Shown in pieces: positions 46,691 through 57,800 of a stretch of 64,000 nt of DNA. The notes beneath the pieces were generated by a model. The model was not told where the DNA came from. It saw only the letters and a program-made list of their open reading frames with translations, and made no database searches. The stretch spans positions 23,542 to 87,541 of the forward strand of contig NZ_QJRI01000160.1 in assembly GCF_003254565.1 (NCBI RefSeq), written 5' to 3'. Origin of the DNA: Flavobacterium nitrogenifigens (GTDB taxonomy: Bacteria; Bacteroidota; Bacteroidia; Flavobacteriales; Flavobacteriaceae). Position 1 is the first letter of the stretch. Each line of letters starts with the position of its first letter. The position numbers were made by a program, and so were the translations under genes.

Positions 46691-49600
46691 TTAAAATGTA
46701 ACATCAATTCCAAAAATTACCGATTTCGGCTGTGGATACCTTCCTAAATCAATACCTGCTGAATTTGCATTGCCATCGGCACGTGCGATTTCTGGATCTA
46801 AACCAGAGTAATTAGTAATTGTTATAAGGTTCTGTCCGCTTATATAGAATCTTGCTTTTGAGAAATAGCTCTTAAATGCATCTCCAGTTAATGTATATCC
46901 TAAAGCGATGTTTTTTAATCTTGTAAAAGAACCATCTTCAATATAGCGCTGATTTGCAGAAGACCAGTTGATATCTGCTCCTTGTGCTCTTGGCAAAGTC
47001 GCTGACGGATTTGTTACAACACCGTTTTGAACAATTGCTCTGTCCAGAACATCAGTGCTGGCATTAAACAAACGATTCATTCCTTTTAGGTCAAAAGTGT
47101 TTGCATTATAAATATCATTTCCTGCAACTCCTGTGATAAAACAATTGAAATCAAAGTTTTTATATGCTGCAGTTAGGTTTAAACCGTAAGTAAAATCAGG
47201 ATACGGATTTCCGATGTTTGTTTTATCATCTGAATTGATCACTTTATTGCCATCGCGATCTACAATTTTAATATCACCCGGTTTTATAGCAGTCTGACCT
47301 GGTCCAAAAACAGCATCCACTTCTGCCTGATTTTGGTAAATTCCATTAGTCTGGTATCCATAAAAATAGAATAATGGCTGTCCTACTTCTAATCTAGAGA
47401 AATTTTCTAAACCTGCTCTTGCAGAAGGACCTCCTAATACGCTAGTCACTCCAGGCGCTAAACCAACCACTTCATTTTTACTTGTCCCTAAATTTGCAAC
47501 GGCAGACCATGTAAAGTCTCCTTTTCTGTCATTGTAACCAATAGAAACCTCAAAACCGCTTACTTTTACATCTGCAATATTTTGAATTTGAGTTCCGCCG
47601 CCTGCAGATCCAACAGAAGCAGCAAGAGGAACTGCAAAAAGAATATCGCTGCTTTTATTATTGAAATACTCAAATGAACCTGTTAGCGCATCATCAAATA
47701 AACCGAAATCAACACCAATATTTCTATCCAGTTTTGACTCCCACTTCAAGTCCGGATTAGCAGCAACACCTAAAGAAACACCTGGTGCATTTTCTCCTCC
47801 AATTGGATAATTGTAATTTGCCAATAAAGTAGCGCTGTATTGGTAATTGTCAATTCTATCATTTCCTGTTGTTCCTGTACTAGCTCTAAGTTTTAAGGTG
47901 CTGAAAATAGAATTTTGCATAAAGTTTTCTTTCGCAATATTCCAACCTAAAGCCACTGAGTAGAAATTCCCCCAACGATTATTTGCCCCAAAACGAGAAG
48001 ATGCATCTCTACGTCCTGACACCGCCAAAAGATATCTGCCATCATAATCATAGTTGATACGAGCAATATATCCTAAGTTTTTTTCTTCATAATTTGAAGA
48101 CCCTAAACTTCCCTCATTATATCTTAACTGATCAATTTCGTTTGAAATATAGTATTTGCTTCCTGCTGCTAAACTTTGTCCTTTTCCGTCAATTTTAGTA
48201 ATAACTCCCAATACTTCAAGGTTGTGCTTTTGAGCAATAGTTGTTTTATACGTTAAACTATTATCGAAAACGATAGTTTGTCCTTGAGAATTTGTTTCGT
48301 TAGTGGAAGAAAATGCTTGTTTATGGTAAGAACCATCTTGAAAACTTGGAATGAAAGTATGATCTTTACTTGTATAGTAATCTAAAGAAACTTGCGATCT
48401 GAATTTCAAACCTTTGTAAATTTCCAATTCTGCATAAATATTTCCAATAATAGAAAGGTTGTTAATCTTTTGATATCCCAAATTAGCTACACGCACTGGG
48501 TTTTCAGCATCATTTCCATCAATGGCGCTAGGCCCTTGATAACCTCCTAAACTGTTTTCATTATAAATTGGGAAATATGGAGCCATTTTAATGGCATGCT
48601 CAAGTAAAGTTCTTCCTCCTGAGCTGCGCTCTGGATTAATCGTGCTGAAAGAAACCCCCATGTTGCTTCCTATTTTTAGTTTACCAATATCCTGCGTATT
48701 ATTGGCTCTAAAAGAATAACGTTCGAAACCCGTATTGATAATAGCTCCATCCTGTTTCATATATTCTGCAGAATAACGCCCTGTTGAAGTCTCTGTACCA
48801 TTTGAAAAGCTCAGGTTGTAATCCTGCATAACTCCTGTTTGAAAAATCTGGTCCTGCCAGTTGGTATTGATATTTCCAAACTCTGCCGCTCTTGCTGTTA
48901 AATCGCTTCCTAAATCTTTAGCGTACTGCAAATATTGCTGCGTATTTAAAACACTATATCGTTTTGTCACTTCCTGTCCGCCAACGTAAGTGCTAAAGTT
49001 TAACTGGCCTGGGCCTTTTTTACCTTTTTTGGTGGTCACCATAACAACGCCATTAAAAGCTTTAGAACCGTATAAAGCGGTTGTAGAAGCATCTTTCAAA
49101 ACCGAGATGCTCTCAATGTCATTAGGGCTTAATCCAGAAAGATTCCCTGTTAAAACTCCGTCAATCACATATAAAGGAGCACTGTTCCCCATTGTTGCCA
49201 GACCACGAATGGTTACGGTAGGATTAGAACCCGGCGCGCCATTTACCACTGTAACCCCTGCAGCACGTCCTTGTAAAGCAGATTCAGCATTGGTAATAGG
49301 CACTGCGGCAATATCTTTTGAACTTACCGTAGAAATCGCTCCTGTAACCTTAGCTCTCTTTTGAGTACCATAGGCTACTACAACTTCATTTAAATTTTGC
49401 GTGTTTTGAACAAGAGTCACATTGATTGAGCTTCTTTCGCCTACAGTAATAGTCTGTGAAACTAAACCAACATAAGAATACGTTATTTTATCGGTAGGAT
49501 TAACTCCTTTTAAAGAGTATTTACCGTCAAAATCTGTCGATGCGCTATTTTGCGTACCTACTACATTAATACTGGCACCCGGCAACGGAAATCCCGAAGG

Positions 49601-49699
49601 GTCGGTAATCACGCCATGAATGGTCTTTGATTGTGCCATTATGCTATGACTGCCAACTAACAGCAGTCCGATTAGTGCAATTTTGAGTTTTAACTTCAT
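46691..49699 (-). CDS. SusC/RagA-like TonB-dependent transporter of the GH43-GH8-CE1 xylan PUL
   Basis: A 1002-residue transporter: signal peptide (ending SIMAQ), carboxypeptidase-D-like domain (about 26-98), TonB-box-like LNEVVVAYG (about 103-111), plug (APLYVIDGVLTG, LKDASTTALYG) and barrel ending VIFGIDVTF. It is the first gene of the SusC-SusD-GH43-GH8-CE1 series. A clear promoter lies 157 nt upstream (49884-49856), overlapped by an operator-like site, with a second copy 309 bp further out. Confidence 0.94.
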   Translation of the reverse strand: MKLKLKIALIGLLLVGSHSIMAQSKTIHGVITDPSGFPLPGASINVVGTQNSASTDFDGKYSLKGVNPTDKITYSYVGLVSQTITVGERSSINVTLVQNTQNLNEVVVAYGTQKRAKVTGAISTVSSKDIAAVPITNAESALQGRAAGVTVVNGAPGSNPTVTIRGLATMGNSAPLYVIDGVLTGNLSGLSPNDIESISVLKDASTTALYGSKAFNGVVMVTTKKGKKGPGQLNFSTYVGGQEVTKRYSVLNTQQYLQYAKDLGSDLTARAAEFGNINTNWQDQIFQTGVMQDYNLSFSNGTETSTGRYSAEYMKQDGAIINTGFERYSFRANNTQDIGKLKIGSNMGVSFSTINPERSSGGRTLLEHAIKMAPYFPIYNENSLGGYQGPSAIDGNDAENPVRVANLGYQKINNLSIIGNIYAELEIYKGLKFRSQVSLDYYTSKDHTFIPSFQDGSYHKQAFSSTNETNSQGQTIVFDNSLTYKTTIAQKHNLEVLGVITKIDGKGQSLAAGSKYYISNEIDQLRYNEGSLGSSNYEEKNLGYIARINYDYDGRYLLAVSGRRDASSRFGANNRWGNFYSVALGWNIAKENFMQNSIFSTLKLRASTGTTGNDRIDNYQYSATLLANYNYPIGGENAPGVSLGVAANPDLKWESKLDRNIGVDFGLFDDALTGSFEYFNNKSSDILFAVPLAASVGSAGGGTQIQNIADVKVSGFEVSIGYNDRKGDFTWSAVANLGTSKNEVVGLAPGVTSVLGGPSARAGLENFSRLEVGQPLFYFYGYQTNGIYQNQAEVDAVFGPGQTAIKPGDIKIVDRDGNKVINSDDKTNIGNPYPDFTYGLNLTAAYKNFDFNCFITGVAGNDIYNANTFDLKGMNRLFNASTDVLDRAIVQNGVVTNPSATLPRAQGADINWSSANQRYIEDGSFTRLKNIALGYTLTGDAFKSYFSKARFYISGQNLITITNYSGLDPEIARADGNANSAGIDLGRYPQPKSVIFGIDVTF

Positions 49700-49855
49700 A
49701 TTAATTGTTTTTTGTTTGGTTTAAATAGTTAATGGTTTTTGTTTTTTTAATCAGTAAAGGTTCATATGTATTCTTTTATTCTGTTTATGCTTAAAATCTT
49801 TTTTATAAAAAAGACTATTTAAATATGAATCAATTTTACAAACAACATATCATCA

Positions 49856-49884
49856 CAAATATAAAAAAACAACTCGTAAAACAA
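49856..49884 (-). promoter_or_regulatory. Promoter of the GH43-GH8-CE1 xylan PUL
   Basis: On the minus strand TTG (49884-49882) is followed after 18 nt by TATATTTG (49863-49856), a full match to the Bacteroidota -7 consensus TAnnTTTG with a spacer one base under the usual 19. Transcription would start near 49848, about 150 nt before the susC ATG. Confidence 0.75.
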
Positions 49885-49892
49885 TCGGTTGC
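49881..49892. promoter_or_regulatory. LacI-like operator site C, overlapping the -33 element
   Basis: ACAATCGGTTGC covers the TTG of the susC promoter. It is one base from the consensus 12-mer. A bound protein here would block RNA polymerase, so a repressor is the simplest reading. Confidence 0.65.
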
Positions 49893-50189
49893 TTAATAAT
49901 TTATTTAAAAAAAACTCAAAAAATAACACAAATAAAAACATTAAAAATATTTTTATCTTAAAAAATTTAATAATTATTCATTTTAAAAATAATTATTAAA
50001 TAAATAATTATAATTCAGTAGCTAACTGACCGACTTTCTATAAAAAATACAATATTGAAAAAAGAGCGTAAAATCTTTAAAAACCTATAAAATATCAGTA
50101 AAAATTTACTAAAATCAGTTAAAATGATCGGTTTTGCAATTTATCTTATACTGATATTGATTTAAAAAAGGCTAGAAAAAGCCAAAATA

Positions 50190-50201
50190 ACAATCGGTTG
50201 T
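50190..50201. promoter_or_regulatory. LacI-like operator site D, auxiliary
   Basis: ACAATCGGTTGT, identical to site B, 309 bp from site C and not over a recognisable promoter. The same arrangement (main site on the promoter, second site about 300 bp upstream) is seen before the XUS operon, suggesting DNA looping. Confidence 0.6.
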
Positions 50202-50244
50202 TAAAAAATTAGCCGCTTTTTTAAACTAACAAAACCTATTCAAT

Positions 50245-50272
50245 AAAAAAGCCCGATGCAATTGCATCGGGC
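50245..50272 (-). terminator. Intrinsic terminator of the XUS operon
   Basis: A perfect 22-bp palindrome (50251-50272, centre AATT, arms GCCCGATGC and GCATCGGGC) is followed on the minus strand by six T. It ends 29 nt after the GH10 stop. Confidence 0.93.
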
Positions 50273-50301
50273 TACAAAAAACACTTAAAAATATATTTAC
50301 T

Positions 50302-51978
50302 TTACTTCATTTCATTTAATCCATCTGCAAATCGTGCATAGGCTGGTTTACGGGTAAACTGGATATCCCATAAAGCTTGTTTTTCGCCAGGAAGCCAAGA
50401 AGAATCTTTTTTGCTGTCGCTAACTCCCCAAACCGTAATGCCATATCTTTGTTTGGCTGGAATATATTTTGAATACATATCTACAACATATTTATACATT
50501 TCAGCTTGTTTTTGAAGCATAGTTTCGGTCACATCTGCAGTTCCTACAGCAATATCCAATTCTGAAACTTTAATAAGCTTGCCTGTTGCCGCCAATAATT
50601 GAAACATTGCTGCAATATTTTCTTTATTCGAATTAATGCTAATATGCATCTGTGTTGCAATCCCGTCAACTTTCTGTCCTTTACTTTCAATATACTCTAC
50701 GTACGTAATAAGCCCTTTGCATTTGTCCAAATTATATTCAAGATTATAGTCATTTACAAATAATTTATCAGTAGGATTACCATATTTTCTTGCCAATCTA
50801 AATGCCTCTACCGCATAATCCTTACCTAAATAATCCTGCCAGAAAAATTCGTCTGCGGCCAAAGTTTTTCCAATACCTGTTTTTAATTCGTAAGGTTTGC
50901 CGTCATCCATCGGCTCATTAACCACATCCCAAGCTTTTACGGCAGGAGCACATTTTTTCATCATTTCTGAGATCCATTTCTCCAAATTTTGATTAATGAT
51001 ATTTTTCTTCTCTTCTGGAGTCTTCTCAATGATTGTGCTTCCTCCTGTTGGATTGTACTTCTTTAATGTAATATTATCAAAATAGTAATTGGTAGCCGTT
51101 TTTCCAAGATTGAAAGCAATTACTCCACAAGTTGCCTGCTCTGCCGAAACGGTAATTTCTTTTGTATAGGTTGTCCAAGTTGGCGTTGAAGAAATTGTTC
51201 CGAAAAAATCCCAGTGCTTATAGGCTCCTGGCGTTACATGTGCCTGCGTAGGATAAGAAGCATTTACATCTGAACGGATATCCATTGACAACTGGTATTT
51301 TTCACCTGCCTGAACAGCTGGAGAAAATTTTATAAACAGCTGTGCCTCCCAGTCGTTCGCACGAACTGCAGCATTGGTTAATTTAAGCGCTCTGCCTACT
51401 CCGTTTGCACCTTCGCCAGCTGCAGTATATGCCATGGTTACATTTGAATTAACCTGATAATTGGATGTGTTATCTGATTCAAAATCATTGCCTGTTACAA
51501 GATCCCAACTTGGTCCTCCTGTTGATGGAATGATTACAGGAGCAATAAGGCCCTTTAAGTAAGCTGCATTTTGATTGGCATGCCAGCATAAAGTATGCCC
51601 AAATAGCGTCACTCCAGATTGCTGAGTGGCTGCCAGCAGTTTATCTATTCCAGAGAAGTCAAACATGCCGTCATTTTTAACTACTGCCCCATGCTTCATT
51701 TCGTACCCCATGGTGATTTCGTCGAAATTTCGATCTACAAGCCTTTTGACAATTCCACCTGAAACATACTCTGATAATGAAATTCCGGCACCTAATTTAA
51801 AATCTGGATTGCCCGATCTGCCAACATAGGTTTTTAAATCTTTATAGGCATCTATTTTCTCCTGATTGGCAATGGACTCAGGTTTGGCATATTCAAAATC
51901 TAAAACACTATCATTTGCACAGGACCAGACTGCTGCAGCAGTGCAGAACAGCATCGCCATTTTATATAATTTATTCAT
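50302..51978 (-). CDS. GH10 endo-beta-1,4-xylanase lipoprotein with carbohydrate-binding module inserted in the barrel
   Basis: A 558-residue lipoprotein (lipobox VWSC, Cys20). The GH10 barrel starts at about 50, is interrupted after FGHTLCWHANQN by an inserted beta-sandwich of about 160 residues (about 150-312, WDLVTGNDFESD to YYFDNITLKKY) of the CBM4/9/22 type, then resumes with EEKKNIINQNLEKW. The acid/base is Glu355 in WDVVNEPMDDG and the nucleophile is Glu473 in KVSELDIAV. This insertion marks the surface xylanase (Xyn10 type) at the end of XUS operons. It is the last gene here, 32 nt after the XusE-like gene, and is closed by a strong terminator. It should cut xylan at the outer surface. 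Confidence 0.94.
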   Translation of the reverse strand: MNKLYKMAMLFCTAAAVWSCANDSVLDFEYAKPESIANQEKIDAYKDLKTYVGRSGNPDFKLGAGISLSEYVSGGIVKRLVDRNFDEITMGYEMKHGAVVKNDGMFDFSGIDKLLAATQQSGVTLFGHTLCWHANQNAAYLKGLIAPVIIPSTGGPSWDLVTGNDFESDNTSNYQVNSNVTMAYTAAGEGANGVGRALKLTNAAVRANDWEAQLFIKFSPAVQAGEKYQLSMDIRSDVNASYPTQAHVTPGAYKHWDFFGTISSTPTWTTYTKEITVSAEQATCGVIAFNLGKTATNYYFDNITLKKYNPTGGSTIIEKTPEEKKNIINQNLEKWISEMMKKCAPAVKAWDVVNEPMDDGKPYELKTGIGKTLAADEFFWQDYLGKDYAVEAFRLARKYGNPTDKLFVNDYNLEYNLDKCKGLITYVEYIESKGQKVDGIATQMHISINSNKENIAAMFQLLAATGKLIKVSELDIAVGTADVTETMLQKQAEMYKYVVDMYSKYIPAKQRYGITVWGVSDSKKDSSWLPGEKQALWDIQFTRKPAYARFADGLNEMK

Positions 51979-52010
51979 ATCGTTTAAATTTATACTTTTA
52001 ATAATTTCAA

Positions 52011-53057
52011 TTATTTGGCAACTGGCGTAAATAATTCTGCAGTTACGCCTCTATCACGAAGCACTAATGTGTCTTGGGTTGTTAGGCTAAAATCTTGAAA
52101 ATTCACTTTATAATCCAAATAAAGCGCATCGCGATCCTTGCTTCCCCAGCTGTTTTTTTCCCCTCTTTTCACAAATTTACCTGTGCCAGTTGCTGTAAAC
52201 TGAGCACTATTGTTTCCAGAAACAGTACACCCATTATTATCGTCAAATGTGAGCACCAGATTGAAATTAATATTGGCTCCCGTATTATCTTTAATAGTAA
52301 CAGGAAAATCTATAGTCTTCATTGACAAGGTATTTATCCTGTTAACCTGATCTTTCTCAACATATTGGCTGTGACGGCTTACTACTCTATTAAGCGCAGT
52401 GTTTCCGTTATTTCCAACAAAAGTGTCTTTACCTCTTCTTAAATAAAATCCGTCCCAAGGATTTACATATCTAATCGCGTAAAAAACATAGTCTTTGGGA
52501 GCTACACTCCAATCGGAAGCTAAGGGTCTTAATGGATTTGCAACTAATGCTTTTCCTGACAAAATAGAATCCGCATTCATAACTTTTGTCATTTGAAGCG
52601 GAATAACATAGGTCTTTTTTATGGCAAGAGGATCCGCAAAGAAAGCATCTGTCAACTGCACTTCGATTCCTCCAGAAATCTGACCTTTCGGGATAACAAT
52701 TTTATCGCTCAAAAGTGTGTAGTAATTTGAAGGCATGGCAACAATCTGATCGCCTCCGCTCTTAAATAAAAGATTCGATGTTAGAGAATTGGCAACCGAA
52801 ACATCAATTGTTACGTCTTTATTATTCTCATAAACCCCGCCTAAGGTTCCCATAATTTTACATTTATGCGCATTATCTAGCGATGTATCAAATATATCTT
52901 CTCCTAAAGTTATGGTTCTAACAGGAAACTGATAAGCAAAATAAACTGCTGAATATTCATAATCATCAAAATTTTGATCATCGTTAGTGCATGCTGCCAA
53001 TAAGCCAAAGAGAACCGCGGCCATTAAAAATATCTTGTTTTTCATTTTTTTATACAT
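52011..53057 (-). CDS. xusE: XusE-like surface glycan-binding lipoprotein (DUF1735-type)
   Basis: A 348-residue lipoprotein (lipobox LLAAC, Cys23; a second start at residue 5, MKNKIF, is equally possible). The N-terminal half (about 30-165, AVYFAYQFPVRTITLG and YVIPLQMTKV) resembles the DUF1735 Ig-like domain of PUL binding proteins. The rest is a beta-rich domain with Trp and Tyr residues (NPWDGFYLRRGKD). Its place between the second SusD and GH10 is that of XusE in Bacteroidota xylan systems. It is not an enzyme by any motif I can see; xylan binding is inferred. Confidence 0.8.
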   Translation of the reverse strand: MYKKMKNKIFLMAAVLFGLLAACTNDDQNFDDYEYSAVYFAYQFPVRTITLGEDIFDTSLDNAHKCKIMGTLGGVYENNKDVTIDVSVANSLTSNLLFKSGGDQIVAMPSNYYTLLSDKIVIPKGQISGGIEVQLTDAFFADPLAIKKTYVIPLQMTKVMNADSILSGKALVANPLRPLASDWSVAPKDYVFYAIRYVNPWDGFYLRRGKDTFVGNNGNTALNRVVSRHSQYVEKDQVNRINTLSMKTIDFPVTIKDNTGANINFNLVLTFDDNNGCTVSGNNSAQFTATGTGKFVKRGEKNSWGSKDRDALYLDYKVNFQDFSLTTQDTLVLRDRGVTAELFTPVAK

Positions 53058-53089
53058 TTATATAATAGACATTTTAGATAGAAATAATT

Positions 53090-54829
53090 CTACCATCCTT
53101 TGTTCTGAATGAGAGCGTTAAACTTAAGAACTTCAGAATATGGTATCGGACCATAATTCATATACTCTTGAAAAAGTCTATTTTCCACAGTAATTTTTTG
53201 ATAGGCACCTCCTTGAATTTTCATTCCTTCTGCTGCGCTGGTTAAGTTTAAATTCCATCTGCGCAAATCCCAAAATCTAAAACCTTCAAAACATAATTCC
53301 AATCGGCGCTCGTTTCTAATCAAATTGCGCATCGCAGACTGGTCTGATTTAATAGATTCCAAATACAAATCGGGCTGGCTTATTCCTGCTCTTTTTCTTA
53401 GTGCCTGAATTACGTCGTAAGCCGAAAATCCTGCAGAACCACTAGCCAATGGCCCCCATGCCTCATTTGCTGCTTCAGCGTAAATCAAATACAGCTCTGT
53501 GTATCTCATGCGAGGCTTATAGTGTCTTTGATTATTGACTGCATTTGGATTTAAGTTAACATCCTGACGCAATAATTTTTTCATATAATAGCCTGTTCGC
53601 GTCGATGTGCCTACTTTGTTCAGCGCGTCATTTGTGCTTCCGTCGCTTGCTGTAGTAATAACAGTATTGTTTACACCCGCTGTAGCCTGATTGACTAAAA
53701 TAAATTTCTGCAAACGCGGATCACGATTGGCATACGGATTGGCAGCATTATAATTGCTGGCCGGATTTGCAATAGGATATCCATTCGCCATAGGAAAAGC
53801 ATCCACTAAATTTTGAGTTGGATTAACACGCCCTTTTCCAAAAAGTGTCGGCGGAAAATTATCGCTTTCCAAAGCATTGCTTTCTGCAATATCTGATCTC
53901 CAAATTACCTCTTTCGGATTTACTCCTCCTCCTAAACTGCTCAATTCAGCCGCATTATTGTACCAGTTTAAACCGTTCGGATCGATACCTGCAATGCCGC
54001 CATTCAGATTTAATAATTCCCCTGCATATTTAGCTGCGCTTTCCCAAGCAGTAGTGCTTCCAGAACTAAATGCTGGACTCGCTGCCAATAAAGCCGCTTG
54101 AGCTCTTACCACTTGTGCAATTCTAGAAGACATTCTTTGTCTAGCGTACTGCCCAAAAACACGATTATAATCTGCTAAATTATCATACCCAGGAGGCAGA
54201 GTTGCTGCATCTTCAAAATCTAACGGAAGCAATTCAACAGCCTTTGCAACGTCAGCGTACAATTGTTTCATGCAATCCTCAAATGAGCTGCGGCCAACAT
54301 TGAAGTTTGAAGTTGAAGTTTGAGGCTCTAATAAAACCGGAACTCCCAATAACTCACCATTTGATGCAACACCTGCATGTGCCTGCAATAAGTAGTACAT
54401 ATAAAGTGCACGCAGACCGTAAGCTTCGCCTTTTAGCCGATTTCTAAACAATACGCTAACATTATCATCCTTTGCCCATTTTACCTTATCGGCTTCCGCA
54501 AGAAATATGTTTAGATATTGAATAGCGCTTTTTGAATTTGTCCATTGGTCTAATGGATTAAAATTGGCAGTCCACTGTCCTGTTGCCACTTTAAGATAGT
54601 TGCTATTGATATCGTTGGTAACGGCGTCATCTGTCGCCACATCGTTAAAAGACCAAGAGTTTCCGGGAAGTCTAGTATAAGCATTTAAAAGAATTCCCTG
54701 AGCATATTCTGCTTCCGCGTACATATCTTTCAATCCCCTGTTATTTTCTATAGCAGGCTCAATCAAGTCATCACAGCTGCAAAAAACAAACACAATTGAT
54801 ATAAAAGTTAATAGTTTTATTTTTTTCAT
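53090..54829 (-). CDS. xusD: SusD-like lipoprotein, second pair of the XUS operon (XusD)
   Basis: A 579-residue lipoprotein (lipobox near FCSC, Cys17 or Cys19). SusD features: DDLIEPAIENNRGLKD start, LKGEAYGLRALYMYYLLQAHAG helices, NERRLELCFEGFRFWDLRRWNL and an ending that carries NYGPIPYSEVLKF. It starts 27 nt after the second susC. Together with that SusC it forms the second transporter of the tandem XUS pair, presumably for xylo-oligosaccharides of a different length or decoration from those of the first pair. Confidence 0.92.
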   Translation of the reverse strand: MKKIKLLTFISIVFVFCSCDDLIEPAIENNRGLKDMYAEAEYAQGILLNAYTRLPGNSWSFNDVATDDAVTNDINSNYLKVATGQWTANFNPLDQWTNSKSAIQYLNIFLAEADKVKWAKDDNVSVLFRNRLKGEAYGLRALYMYYLLQAHAGVASNGELLGVPVLLEPQTSTSNFNVGRSSFEDCMKQLYADVAKAVELLPLDFEDAATLPPGYDNLADYNRVFGQYARQRMSSRIAQVVRAQAALLAASPAFSSGSTTAWESAAKYAGELLNLNGGIAGIDPNGLNWYNNAAELSSLGGGVNPKEVIWRSDIAESNALESDNFPPTLFGKGRVNPTQNLVDAFPMANGYPIANPASNYNAANPYANRDPRLQKFILVNQATAGVNNTVITTASDGSTNDALNKVGTSTRTGYYMKKLLRQDVNLNPNAVNNQRHYKPRMRYTELYLIYAEAANEAWGPLASGSAGFSAYDVIQALRKRAGISQPDLYLESIKSDQSAMRNLIRNERRLELCFEGFRFWDLRRWNLNLTSAAEGMKIQGGAYQKITVENRLFQEYMNYGPIPYSEVLKFNALIQNKGW

Positions 54830-54856
54830 ATTAATTAAATTAAGTGTTTCTAAAAT

Positions 54857-57800
54857 TTAAAATAATGCTTTAAGACCTAGATTGAAATATCTGGTTTGGG
54901 GAGCACTGCCTATGTTCAATTCCATATATTCTCTTTCTTTTGCTATGGTCGCAAGATTGGCTCCTAGCGCATAAACACTTAAACCATTAAAGAAAGTCTG
55001 ACTCAGCGCTTTTTTTGGAAAATCATATGTAATTTGAACCTTAGAAAGATCAATCCTATTGGTGCTGTAAATCCAGAAATCTGATGAACGGTAATTATTA
55101 TCGCTATTCAATGACGTTAATCGAGGAAATGTTGCCGTATCTTTTGTTTCTTCTGTCCAGCTGTTGCGAACATTTACAGAATATTTATCTTCTCCATCTA
55201 TCCAGTAGTACGAGTTATTTTTCATGCCGTAAGCACCAGTCTGGCCTGTAACTATTGTAAAGAATGTAAAGTTGTTCCACTTAGCCGTAAAGTTAACCCC
55301 ATAAGTAAACGGAGCTCCGTTCCATCCTGCTTTACCCAAATAAACCTCATCTTTCACATCAATTATACCATCGCCATTCTGGTCTTTATATTTAATATCA
55401 CCTGGTTTAACCTGTCCAAAAGTTTGTGAAGGCGAGTTTTGAATATCAATTGCGTCTCTAAAAAAACCATCATTTTTAAGCCCCCATAAAGCATCCAAAG
55501 GTTTGCCTTGTCTGTTTTGATAAGAGTCTTCATAAAGCTCTGCACGTTTTGAAGCTTCAGTATTTAAATAAGTTCCTGTAAAGCCAAGCGCTAAATCTAC
55601 AGTTCCGACCTTTTTGTTAAATCTCAAATCGAAATCAAATCCTGTACGTTTATCATCATTGTAATTGATGTAAGGAATAAACGAAGTGTTTGGCCAGCCT
55701 GTCGTATAATAGATAGGATATAAACTTGCAGCCTGAATAACATTTCCTTCGAATTTATTAATGAAAAAATTACTGTTCAATGTTATTAATTTCTCGAAGA
55801 ACGAACCTTCCAGACCAAAGCTTATCTCTTTTCTTTTTGCGAAAGTAAGGTCTAAATTTTCACCTCTTCTTGAGTCTGTACTTCTGTTAAGCGCACCATC
55901 TCTCCAGCTAAACCAAGCACCATCTGTCTGAGTATAGATGCTCTGATATAAATAATAGCTGTTTACGTCTAGATCGGTATTTAAAACACCTCCCGAAGCT
56001 GTCAATTTAAGATAATCGATCACACTTACACTCTTCATGAACTCTTCTTCTGATAATTTCCATCCAACAGACATCGTTGGAGAAAATGCCCCTCGGTTTC
56101 CTTCAGCAAATTTTGCTGAGTGGACATATACACCATTGAATTCTGCAAAATATTTTTGATTGAAATTATACCCTAAGTTCAACCCCAAATTAGCATTACT
56201 GGTTTTATGATACACTTCAGATCGTGATTGCTGAAATCCTGAAGCTGTCAGCATAGCTGATACATTATGCTGCTCTTTTATTTTTTTCACATAATTAAAC
56301 TGTCCTGAGAAAGCCACTGTCTGATCAAAAGCACTATTGCTAATGTTCTGCACTCCAGATTTTGCATCTTTTCCGTATTTTGTCAAAGATGTTATCTGAT
56401 CAAATCCTGCGTAAGTATTCCAAGTTGCCTCATAAGTAGCATACGAATTATTATACGACTGAGTATAAGAGGTAGCATAATCTACAGCAAAATCAGTGTG
56501 AAATGAAAGACCTTCCAATAAATCTCCCAACTTCACATCAACGCCAGTATTAAATTGGAACTGACGGCTTGTAAAGGTATTATATCCTCCGGCATAAATT
56601 GCTGCAAACGGATTTGTCGGATTAAGCTGCGTACCGCCCAAAAGATATTGATTGTCTATTATATAATTACTGCTGTTAGCAAGAGCCAATGTTGCCTTAT
56701 CATTTGGCTCAATCATGCTAATTGGCAATAAAGGGCTGAACAGATGCGGTCTTAAAGTTGCCGCATTTTGCCAATAGTCTGTATTCACTCCTCTTGTGTT
56801 TGAATAAATGGCATTAGCGCCTATAGTTGCAGAAATTCGATCATTAATGCTAAGGTCTACATTACCTCTAATATTAAATCTATTCATGTTATTATGTGCC
56901 GCTTCACCAAAATCTTGCAAAGGATCCTGTTGCGATAGAAAATTGACATTTGTAAAATATCTGGCCACTTTATTACCGCCGGTAATTTCGACATTGGCAT
57001 CGTAATTAAAATAAAATTTCTTTATGTATTCAGGTGCATAATAATTAACATTCGGATATCGGTACGGATTTTTCCCCGAAGCAAAATTATAGATCGTTTC
57101 ATCTGAATATAAAGGATCTAAACCATCATTAACTCTCGCTTGATTGTAATACTGCATGTATTCTGCTGATCCCAGATATTTAGGAAGGCTCTTGGGAATA
57201 AACACGCCATTATCCAGTCTTGATGTAATCTGCTGTTTTTGAATTTTGCCTTTTTTAGTTGTAATATAAATCACCCCTTTAGCGGCGCGGCTTCCGTAAA
57301 GTGCCACGGCAGATGCTCCTTTCAAAAAAGTAATCTGATCTATTTCAGTAGTAAGTATTGAATTGGCCGGCCTTGGAAAGCCATCTACCAGCACTAAATC
57401 GCCTCCCATGCCCCATATACTTCCATTATAACCTCCCACAAGAGCCTGAACCCCGTCAAGACTGTAAGTCGTATAATTTTTATCTATTATTTGAGGCACA
57501 TTTATATACGAAACGCCTCCCATCAAATTCTGAGCATCTTCCTTCTTAAAAGCAATCTGCACTTGGTCTGCCGCAATGCGATTAAGACTTAAATCGTCTA
57601 TTCCGGTAGAAGCTTTAACCAAAAGTGATTGATATCCAGGCGCCTGCACTACTAAATCGGCATCTGGCGTTACTGTAATCGAATAGCTCCCTGTAGCATC
57701 TGTCGTTACCGAAACATTATCCGAGCTGCTTACTAAAGTCGCATTTTCAAGAGGCTTTCCTTCTGCTCCAATTATAATCCCAGTTAAATTTATTTTTTGA

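Larger units (their letters stand above)
49700..50301. other. 602-nt AT-rich region between the two xylan operons
   Basis: It holds the susC promoter (49856-49884), operator-like sites at 49881-49892 and 50190-50201, and the GH10 terminator (50245-50272). Between them (about 49893-50120) is very AT-rich sequence with runs of A and repeated AATAATTA-like words and no gene. A partial operator-like ATGATCGGTTTTGC lies near 50124. Confidence 0.6.

Noticed and set aside
49893..50120. Replication origin or horizontally acquired DNA, because of extreme AT content
   Set aside because: There is no dnaA-like gene, no clear DnaA-box cluster and no mobility gene. AT-rich leaders are normal between PUL operons in this group.
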